Below are positions 57,826-64,000 of a DNA stretch of 64,000 bases, piece by piece. The position numbers and the translations under genes were made by a program. The stretch lies in contig NZ_BOQP01000046.1 of assembly GCF_018332715.1 (NCBI RefSeq), positions 160,187 through 224,186 on the forward strand. Direction: 5' to 3'. The stretch is from Winogradskya consettensis (GTDB lineage: Bacteria; Actinomycetota; Actinomycetes; Mycobacteriales; Micromonosporaceae). The notes beneath the pieces were generated by a model that saw nothing but the letters and a program-made list of their open reading frames with translations, was not told the DNA's origin and made no database searches. How positions within the stretch are numbered: position 1 is the stretch's first letter; every line of letters begins with the position of its first letter.

Positions 57826-60087
57826 GTGAGCGGGGGCGGCTTGAGCGGGGGTTCGGGGGACGCTTTGTTCGGTGAGCGGGTGCGGGCGCGCCGCCGGGAG
57901 CTGGGACTGACCCAGGAGGAGCTGGCCGAGCTCGCCCGGATCGACGTGAAGACCGTCCGCATGATCGAGACCGGGAGGCGTACGCCACGCCCGGCGACGG
58001 CCCGGATGATCGCCGACGCCCTGCGCCTCGACGACGAGGAGGCCCGCGGCCAGTTCCTCACCGGCCCGGCACCCGGCCGCCCGGTCCCCGCCCAGCTCCC
58101 ACCCGACGTGTACGGGTTCGTCGGCCGCACCGCCCAGCTGCGCGCCCTCGACACGATCACCACGGTCGCCGGTGGCCGTCCGGTGGCGGTGGCGATCTCG
58201 GCGCTGTCCGGGGCCGCCGGAATCGGCAAGACCACCCTCGCCGTGCACTGGGCGCACCAGGCCCGCGCCCGCTTCCCCGACGGCCAGCTCCACGCCGACC
58301 TGCGCGGCTTCGACCCGGACGGCTCCCTGCGCGACCCCGGCGACGTGCTCTCCGGGTTCCTCGGGGCACTGGGCGTGGAGTTCAAGGAGATCCCCGCCGG
58401 GCTCGACGACCGGGCAGCGCTCTACCGCAGCATGCTCGCCGACCGCAAGATGCTGGTCCTGCTCGACAACGCCCGTGACGCCGCGCAGGTGCGCCCGCTA
58501 CTGCCCGGCGCGAAGGACTGCATGGTCCTCGTGACGAGCCGTGACGACCTCGCCGGCCTGGTCGCCCGGCACGGCGCGCATCCGCTCGGGCTGCATTTGC
58601 TCAGCACCGACGAGGCGTTCCAGCTGCTGGCCCGCCGCCTCGGCGCCGACCGCCTGGCCGCCGCACCCGCCGCGGTCGAGGAGATCATCACCCGCTGCGC
58701 CCGGCTGCCCCTCGCGCTGACCATCGCCGCGGCGCTCGCCGCCACCCGCCCCGAAGTCGCCCTCGAGGACCTGGCCGCCGAGCTGCGCGACACCAGGCTC
58801 GACACGCTCGCGGTCGGTGACCCGGCCGGCGACGTACGCGCGGTCTTCTCCTGGTCCTACCGCACGCTCACCCCCGGCGCGGCCCGGCTGTTCCGGCTTC
58901 TCGGCCTGCACCCCGGCCCCGAGATGACGGTCGAGTCGGCCGCCAGCCTGATCGCCGAGCCGGTGGTGCGGACCCGGCTGCTGCTCGCCGAGCTGGCCAC
59001 GGCCAGCCTGCTCAGCGAACCGCTCCCGGGCCGGTTCACGTTCCACGACCTGCTGCGCGCGTACGCTGCTGACCGGGCGTACCGCGAAGAGGAAGTGACC
59101 GCCCGCGAGGCCGCCACGCGCCGCATGATGGACCACTTCCTGCACACCGCGCTCGCCGCTGACCGGGTCTTCGCCCGCCACCGCAACCCGATCGCGGCCC
59201 CGGCGCCCGCGCCCGGCGCCCTGGTCGAGGAGCCCCCCGGCCGCGACGAGGCCATGACCTGGTTCCTCGCCGAGCACGAGGTCCTGCTCGCCGCGATCGA
59301 CCAGGCCGCCCGCACCGGCAACGACGCCCACGTCTGGCACCTCGCCTGGTCCATGGCGACCTACCTGCACCGCCGCGCCCTCTTCCAGGACTGGGTCACC
59401 ACCCAGCAGACCGCCATGGCCGCAGCCGTCCGCCTCGGCGACCGCGACCGCCAGGTCCGCACCCACACCGAGCTGGCCGGCGGCTACTTCAACGTCGGCC
59501 GCGTCGACGAAGCCCTCGACCACCTCCGCGAGGCCATCACCCTCTACGGCGCGCTCGGCGACGCCATGGGCCAGGCCGGCGCGAACCTCAACCTCGCCAT
59601 CGTCCTCGGCGTCGTCGACCGCCACCGCGAGGCCCTCGCCTGCAACGAACAGGCCCTGATCTTCTACCGCCAGGCCGGCTCCGGCGAACACGAGGCCCAC
59701 GCCCTCAACGCCATCGGCTGGTGCCACGTCCAGCTCGGCGACTACCCGCTCGCCCTCCGATTCAGCGAGGAATCCGTCGCCCTGCACCTCGAACTCGGCG
59801 ACGACGACCACTCCGGCCTGGGCGCCGCCTGGGACACCGTCGGCTACGCCCACCACCACCTCGGCAATTACGACGACGCCCTGCGCTGCTACGCGGAAGC
59901 TCTTGCGGCATATCGTCGCGCGGCCGACCCCTACAACGAATCAGAGATCCTGACCCACATCGGCGACACCCACGACGCCGCGGGAGACCGCCCCAAAGCC
60001 CGCGACGCCTGGCGCCGCTCCCTCACCATCCTCGAAAACCTCGACCACCCCGACGCCGCCACCCTCCGCGCCAAACTCGCATCCTGA
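57826..60087 (+). CDS. HTH-STAND ATPase-TPR regulator (AfsR-like without SARP domain)
   Basis: 753 residues. 15-70: XRE-type HTH (GERVRARRRELGLTQEELAE, RIDVKTVRMIETGRRTPRP). About 105-400: NB-ARC/STAND ATPase with Walker A SGAAGIGKTTL near 130, hhhhD at MLVLLDNARDAAQ, and the sensor LVTSRDDL. About 500-753: TPR repeats (HTELAGGYFNVGRVDEALDH, AWDTVGYAHHHLGNYDDALR). It is a one-component, nucleotide-gated transcription regulator. Start uncertain: the TTG/GTG choices within 50 bp are similar. It shares the NB-ARC-TPR layout with the GGDEF fusion at the other end of the window. Confidence 0.88.
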   Translation: MSGGGLSGGSGDALFGERVRARRRELGLTQEELAELARIDVKTVRMIETGRRTPRPATARMIADALRLDDEEARGQFLTGPAPGRPVPAQLPPDVYGFVGRTAQLRALDTITTVAGGRPVAVAISALSGAAGIGKTTLAVHWAHQARARFPDGQLHADLRGFDPDGSLRDPGDVLSGFLGALGVEFKEIPAGLDDRAALYRSMLADRKMLVLLDNARDAAQVRPLLPGAKDCMVLVTSRDDLAGLVARHGAHPLGLHLLSTDEAFQLLARRLGADRLAAAPAAVEEIITRCARLPLALTIAAALAATRPEVALEDLAAELRDTRLDTLAVGDPAGDVRAVFSWSYRTLTPGAARLFRLLGLHPGPEMTVESAASLIAEPVVRTRLLLAELATASLLSEPLPGRFTFHDLLRAYAADRAYREEEVTAREAATRRMMDHFLHTALAADRVFARHRNPIAAPAPAPGALVEEPPGRDEAMTWFLAEHEVLLAAIDQAARTGNDAHVWHLAWSMATYLHRRALFQDWVTTQQTAMAAAVRLGDRDRQVRTHTELAGGYFNVGRVDEALDHLREAITLYGALGDAMGQAGANLNLAIVLGVVDRHREALACNEQALIFYRQAGSGEHEAHALNAIGWCHVQLGDYPLALRFSEESVALHLELGDDDHSGLGAAWDTVGYAHHHLGNYDDALRCYAEALAAYRRAADPYNESEILTHIGDTHDAAGDRPKARDAWRRSLTILENLDHPDAATLRAKLAS

Positions 60088-60449
60088 CCAGCCCCGGGCG
60101 ACCCCGGGAACCCGAAATGCAGGTCCGTTCAGCACTGCCGGTGACGTCACCTTCAACCCGGACAACGTGCCGACGCCCACCCGGACATGATCGGCAGCAT
60201 CCCGGACCACGTCGCCAAGGCCCCCGCCGACAATCTCCTGCATCTCGCACAACAAGCCGTCGCGGCAGCGGCCCCTGGTCGCCGCCCCGGCCATCGGCGA
60301 CGCCGCCGGAATCCTTTCACTTTCCGTGCAATTGATCATCACGCGAGTCGGATGCCGGTGCGCGGATCTGCCGAGATCAGTGCGTCAGCCTCTCTCGGCG
60401 AGGATGCGAAGGCGAAGGCCGGTCTGGACGGATCGGCCTTCAGCCGGCG
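60088..60449. other. 362-bp gap, possible remains of a gene
   Basis: No complete gene. On the plus strand a piece reading IGSIPDHVAKAPADNLLHLA (from 60187) and, in another frame, AIGDAAGILSLSVQLIIT look like coding fragments interrupted by stops and frame changes. I cannot assign a family. The A+T content rises towards 60300. Confidence 0.35.
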
Positions 60450-61448
60450 TTACTGATGAGTCAATTTGGCTCCCTTGGTTCGATTGCAGCGCCAGCAGAG
60501 CGTCTGTAGGTTGTCAGGCTCACTAAGGCCACCCTTGGACACCGGGACGATGTGGTCAACCTCGAGAAGAAGGTGCGGTTCGGCTGCAACCGAGATGCCG
60601 CACTTCAAACAGGAATTATTATCGCGATCTTTGATCCAGCCACGCAGCCGGGCTGTCATCAACGCACGCTGACCGGCTGCCGACTTTGCCCAGCGGATTT
60701 TCTCGACCAGCGTTTCAGAAAGCGCATCCAGAGTCGGCGTGTCGAGTCGGATATCTGCCGCCTGGCCGCTGTTTCCGCCAGCGGAGGTGTACTGAAACTT
60801 ATAGTGAGGGTAGGGCACCTCAATCGGCGACAACTCCACTCCCATCAGGCTCCAGAACTCGGCCGCGTACCGCCTGAGGACATACGTAGGCGGTTTGATC
60901 ATCGCAACGATCCCAGCTTCTCTGCTCTGCACGTTACGAACGGCCTCTTCCAGCCGCGAGACGTCTTGGGCGACGCGTTGCACATCCGCAAGGGTCTCCT
61001 TGTCGGCCTTGATCGAGAAATACTTCATCAGGTACCTGATGGGCTCGACACTCGCATTGCGCACCACTTGCAGCGAGGCATTATGCACATGGGGTGCATG
61101 CTCGGCGACGTTACGATCGCGGCGATTATTCCACGCCGAGGTGTTCTCGAAAGTAGCTAGATGCGCATGCCGCCCCGTAGGCGAAGAGCCGAGCTCGAAT
61201 GATCCATGTGAGCGAATTTCCGCTACGTAGCTCACGACATCATTGTGTTCCGCAACAATGGACATCACTTGGCGGCGCAGTTCCTGAAAATGCGGGGAAT
61301 TAAAGTATCGGTTCTTGCGTACCCGCCAGATGATTGGGTTGGCGATCAGGATCAGCGCGAGAGCGAAAAAAAAGCCAAGCGTATTGGTGGCGCCGCCCAG
61401 TGCAATAGGTCCTGCGATCAGCAGTGCAATGAAGAGCGGTTTGGGCAT
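60450..61448 (-). CDS. Membrane-anchored HNH endonuclease-like protein
   Basis: 332 residues of lower GC than its neighbours. Two N-terminal membrane spans (about 5-20 and 24-41) put the rest in the cytoplasm. The middle (45-270) is helical, with SIKADKETLADVQRVAQDVS and SREAGIVAMIKPPTYVLRRY. The C terminus is an HNH nuclease: CLKC, EVDHIVPVSKGGLSEPDNLQ and CWRCNRTKG, with the DH, the N and the four zinc cysteines present. A membrane-tethered nuclease suggests a role in phage defence or in degrading incoming DNA, but no other defence gene is adjacent. Confidence 0.85.
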   Translation of the reverse strand: MPKPLFIALLIAGPIALGGATNTLGFFFALALILIANPIIWRVRKNRYFNSPHFQELRRQVMSIVAEHNDVVSYVAEIRSHGSFELGSSPTGRHAHLATFENTSAWNNRRDRNVAEHAPHVHNASLQVVRNASVEPIRYLMKYFSIKADKETLADVQRVAQDVSRLEEAVRNVQSREAGIVAMIKPPTYVLRRYAAEFWSLMGVELSPIEVPYPHYKFQYTSAGGNSGQAADIRLDTPTLDALSETLVEKIRWAKSAAGQRALMTARLRGWIKDRDNNSCLKCGISVAAEPHLLLEVDHIVPVSKGGLSEPDNLQTLCWRCNRTKGAKLTHQ

Positions 61449-62030
61449 CCTACGTCTTTCTCGTGCACTAATAAAGTCAGAGTCATCGTCACGTCATCAG
61501 GCGTTCGCCGACGCGCGCCTTGAGCGCTTCATCCGAAAGACTGCCGCCCCGTCACCAATTCTCCTGCGACGGCCGCGTGGTCCTCGACGCCCGCATGGCC
61601 GCAGAGGCGCACGATGCCTCGTTCCCGACACACCCGGAACAACGACTGTCCCGCCGCAGTGGCAACGAGGATGTCGACGCCGACACGGTCTGTGACCTGA
61701 CTGGCGAATCCTGACGTTGTTGAGGTTGGCAATCGGTGCCGTCTCACCGGAGCCGGAGGAGCCAACTTGACGGGCTTGGTTCTTCCCGGTCGTAACCATC
61801 CGCTATCGGCAGCACGTCATAGCGGCTATGCACAGCGACGTCCACAGTGATCGGGACGGGACCCAGGGCTCACGTCGAGCCAAGTGGCTCAGCCGACCGG
61901 TCACACTGATCCGCCGTGGACCTCGCGCGGCGGCTGGCGGTAATCCGTCACGCGGCGTGACGCCCGCCAGCATCGGCCCGACGCTTGCTTGTGCGGAGTT
62001 GAGGGTGCCGGTCGGCTGTACGCTCTGCGG
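61449..62030. other. 582-bp gap with a palindrome and possible remnants
   Basis: No convincing complete gene. On the minus strand the stretch 61529-61720 reads DRVGVDILVATAAGQSLFRV and on to a stop, resembling the tail of a lost protein. A perfect palindrome CGTCACGC-G-GCGTGACG lies at 61946-61962, about 70 bp before the start of the next gene, and could be its operator. TACGCT (62019-62024) stands six bases before that start. Confidence 0.4.
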
Positions 62031-62617
62031 ATGCTTGACGACGTGTCGCTGCTGCGCAGGATCGCCGCGGCGCCCGGAGGATCGAGCATCTTCCGGCAGT
62101 GGCCGAGTTTGACGTCGAGGACGTGGCACCGGCCGACGGCTTCACGGCACGGCTCTCCTCGGGCACGAGTCTCCACTTGATCGCTTGCGACGGTACGACA
62201 GGACGGTTTTTCCTCGTAGGTGCGGACGCGCCGTCGCGTCCTGTCCTGTACGCGAACTCAGAAGGATGCGTCGGCCTTGTCGGCCCGAGCCTCGCTGTCG
62301 CCCTCGCTACCCTGGTCGCCTTGCCGAACGGGTATGACTGCCAGTTTTCTCCCGGTGGCGGCGACCTCGGCCAGATGCGCAGAGCGCACGCATACCTGAG
62401 AACGGGATGCGGCAAAGACATCCTGAATCTCGACGAGACTCAGGCCTTCATCGTTGACGAACTGGAGCTGGATCTGCCCGCCGACCCGGTTCTGACCTTG
62501 TGGCAGTCGGTGCACGCCACGGACCCGACTCAGCCGTTCGTCGATGAAGGCGACGGCGGCCTGCCGTGGGGATCGCTTCTCCGTGAATGGACGATTGAGC
62601 GCCTGATTCGACACTGA
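62031..62617 (+). pseudogene. Hypothetical gene with an apparent one-base frameshift
   Basis: The ATG at 62031 (six bases after TACGCT, leaderless pattern) opens LDDVSLLRRIAAAPGGSSIF, then RQ. Near 62097 the reading must shift to continue as AEFDVEDVAPADGF ... to the stop at 62617. Restoring one base in CAG-TGGCC (to CAG-CTG-GCC) would give FRQLAEFD and a single 195-residue protein. A GTG at 62099 could start the second part alone (172 residues, unknown family, acidic, with HLIACDGTTGRFFLVGADAP). Either a true mutation or a sequencing error. Confidence 0.6.
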
Positions 62618-62673
62618 CGCCCACCAGCATCCGGATCGGCCTCGGGCAGCGTGCTGCCCTGCACACGGTAAGT

Positions 62674-62697
62674 GGCCGTCGTGTGGACGGCCGCTTT
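62674..62697 (+). terminator. Probable intrinsic terminator
   Basis: GGCCGTC (62674-62680) pairs with GACGGCC (62686-62692) around a 5-base loop and is followed by GCTTT, a short and imperfect T-run. It lies 57 bp after the stop of the frameshifted gene. Confidence 0.45.
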
Positions 62698-62757
62698 GTC
62701 AAGGACTGGCCCAGGTTGGTCAGCTGGTTCCCGCCGACCCTGTGGTGTGCTCACGCG

Positions 62758-63168
62758 ATGATTACTGCGCCCGTGGCGTTGCTCGCGGCGGTGGCCGCTC
62801 ATGCAGGGTTCCAGGTGTCGGTGACCGTATTGGTCTATCCGGCCCTGGCCCGTGTGCCGGGCGAAGGCTGGACCGTGGCGCATGCGGCACACAGTAGGGC
62901 GATCACTCCGCTGGTCGCCGTGGTTTATGGGCTGCTGGCGGCAGCCTCGGGGTGGGCATTGTTCACTGGGCCGGGCGCGTGGACCCTGGGCTGCCTAGCG
63001 GCGGTCGCGGTGGCGGTGTCGGTCACCGTGGTGCTCGCCGCGCCGGCGCACGGCCGGCTGGCCGCCGGCCACGACCCGGCGCTCCTTCAGCGGTTGTTAC
63101 GAGCGGACCGGGTCCGGGCGGTAGCCGCCGTCCTCGCGACGTTAGCGGCAATCCCGGCCGTCTGGTGA
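62758..63168 (+). CDS. Small four-span membrane protein (DUF1772-like)
   Basis: 136 residues from the ATG at 62758 with four hydrophobic spans. The pattern FQVSVTVLVYPALARVPGEG, then WTVAHAAHSRAITPLV, in which a short helix carries a His-rich motif between spans 1 and 2, resembles DUF1772/anthrone-oxygenase-like membrane proteins. Function unknown. A start 25 codons earlier is possible but gives a non-membrane N terminus. Confidence 0.65.
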   Translation: MITAPVALLAAVAAHAGFQVSVTVLVYPALARVPGEGWTVAHAAHSRAITPLVAVVYGLLAAASGWALFTGPGAWTLGCLAAVAVAVSVTVVLAAPAHGRLAAGHDPALLQRLLRADRVRAVAAVLATLAAIPAVW

Positions 63169-63491
63169 TGAGCAGGCCCCCTTGGCGAGCCATGCGGAGT
63201 CGGTCCACCGGCGGCCCGCCAGGCTTTGCGGTACCAGACGTCCGGATCTGTCGAGAGTGCGCGGTGGCGACGGAACCCCCTCACGCGCTGTGACGCGGAC
63301 CGGCGTAGTCCGGAGTCGCGATCGAGCCGATGACAACAAGATGGCCGACGAACTCGTGGCGCGGTGAGCATGAGGATCGCCTCCCGGGATCCATCCGCCA
63401 CCACTTCATGGCTATCCGAATACTCGCTATCTGCCATTCAAATTTGTGTGATCCCCCTCAACCCGACAATGGCACACCCGTACTTCCGATC
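63169..63491. other. 323-bp gap without recognisable features
   Basis: The left half is GC-rich and the right half (from about 63410) is AT-richer, fitting promoter sequence ahead of the next gene. I see no clear -35/-10 pair, hairpin or coding signature. Confidence 0.4.
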
Positions 63492-63881
63492 ATGAAAATC
63501 CCTGAGAACAATAAAAGAATGAAATACGCTCAGCTAGAGATCTTCACGACCGTTGAACTGGCGTGGATGCGTGACCCGACACGGCGCCGGAACTACTCCC
63601 CGGCAACCGAAGAGTTCCGGCGCGAGCACAAGGTTCGGCGGGCCTTCGGAAAAGCTCTCGGCCACACCACCCGCTTGCGGCGCGACTCTCCCGAAGCCCG
63701 GACACCGGACGGCAAGCTGATCTGGATCGAGGCCGCACGAGCGTTGTTCCGTGAGGCGAACTCCCACCGGGCACAGGCCGTCGCCGAACACGAGCGTGAC
63801 CGCAGACGTGCCGCCGGTGACCTGTTCGACTGGGGCCGGTTCACCAACCGCTGGCTTGTGAAGTACGCCGCCGCCTACTGA
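63492..63881 (+). CDS. Hypothetical basic protein
   Basis: 129 residues. The sequence is basic and helical (SPATEEFRREHKVRRAFGKA, IWIEAARALFREANSHRAQA, EHERDRRRAAGDLFDWGRFT) and could bind nucleic acid. Two ATG codons (63492 and 63519) are possible; neither has a strong ribosome site. The upstream leader is AT-rich. No family recognised; base use at the 5' end is unlike the rest of the window. Confidence 0.55.
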   Translation: MKIPENNKRMKYAQLEIFTTVELAWMRDPTRRRNYSPATEEFRREHKVRRAFGKALGHTTRLRRDSPEARTPDGKLIWIEAARALFREANSHRAQAVAEHERDRRRAAGDLFDWGRFTNRWLVKYAAAY

Positions 63882-64000
63882 CTCATGAACACCGGACTCT
63901 GCGTCAAACCCTGGGCTTGACACGACAAGCAACGCGCGCGCATGAAAGCACTCAACCAAAGTCCACGACCGGTGACGAGGGGCGTTGCCCCCGGATCTTG

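Noticed and set aside
61529..61765. 78-codon minus-strand frame with a plausible C-terminal protein pattern
   Set aside because: No start signal, no recognisable family, upstream half is out-of-frame-like; mentioned only as a possible relic.
1..64000. tRNA, rRNA, riboswitch or transposase genes
   Set aside because: I scanned for T-loop signatures, 16S/23S-like blocks, common riboswitch cores and transposase motifs and saw none; a covariance-model search would be the decisive test.

Overview
The window is a high-GC actinobacterial chromosome segment. Codon use is strongly GC3-biased, many start codons are GTG, leaderless genes are common, and the gene families are typical of the order. The divergent murL/murD2 pair, the NgcEFG-type GlcNAc importer and the LpqY-SugABC-type importer point to Micromonosporaceae (Actinoplanes/Micromonospora-like). 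That placement is an inference from gene content, not from a marker gene. I saw no rRNA, tRNA, CRISPR array or transposase.

Layout. 0-4.6 kb: tail of a TetR-like gene, a large GGDEF-STAND-TPR fusion, a SpoU methyltransferase and a GNAT acetyltransferase. 4.6-8.4 kb: proline catabolism (pruB-pruA) with a divergent PucR regulator. 8.5-12.7 kb: a SAM methyltransferase and a 1032-residue Pro/Gly-rich globin-like/ferredoxin-reductase protein. 12.7-15.5 kb: murL and murD2, the alternative D-glutamate route of peptidoglycan synthesis, separated by a large imperfect palindrome. 15.9-20.3 kb: an RpiR regulator and a GlcNAc/chitobiose-type importer without its own ATPase, closed by a strong terminator. 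20.3-29.7 kb: a polA-like exonuclease/polymerase, small secreted and hypothetical proteins, a repeat protein, a glycogen debranching-type enzyme, a NUDIX hydrolase and an OhrR-like MarR regulator with tandem operators. 29.8-38.7 kb: a NarL-type two-component system, membrane proteins, a CGNR zinc-finger regulator divergent from a DinB::PatB-type fusion enzyme, an SDR and a TetR regulator, with several decayed genes between them. 38.8-47 kb: a GH63-like glucosidase, a 1088-residue membrane protein, a PPOX-fold protein and an aldo/keto reductase. 47.1-51.4 kb: an NmrA-like pseudogene, MarR, AraC and IclR regulators, an acyl-CoA dehydrogenase-like flavoprotein and an SDR. 51.4-55.6 kb: an lpqY-sugA-sugB-sugC-type operon. 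55.8-60.1 kb: two small proteins, a PHBH-fold monooxygenase and an HTH-STAND-TPR regulator. 60.1-64 kb: sparse, partly decayed DNA with a membrane-anchored HNH nuclease-like protein, a frameshifted gene and small hypotheticals.

Themes. One theme is cell-wall and carbohydrate economy: MurL/MurD2, GlcNAc uptake, trehalose-type uptake, and glycogen/alpha-glucan enzymes. The second is a high density of one-component regulators whose palindromic operators can be read directly beside the genes. The most unusual items are the DinB::PatB fusion with twin operators shared with its CGNR regulator, the GGDEF-STAND-TPR fusion, the globin-like domain that appears to lack its proximal heme histidine, the inverted-duplicate leader between murL and murD2, and the membrane-anchored HNH protein. 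Pseudogenes and remnants (DUF1330 tail, truncated GDPD, NmrA-like, one frameshift) cluster at 33-37, 47 and 60-63 kb and mark the more plastic parts. All assignments were made by reading motifs by eye; no database search was run.
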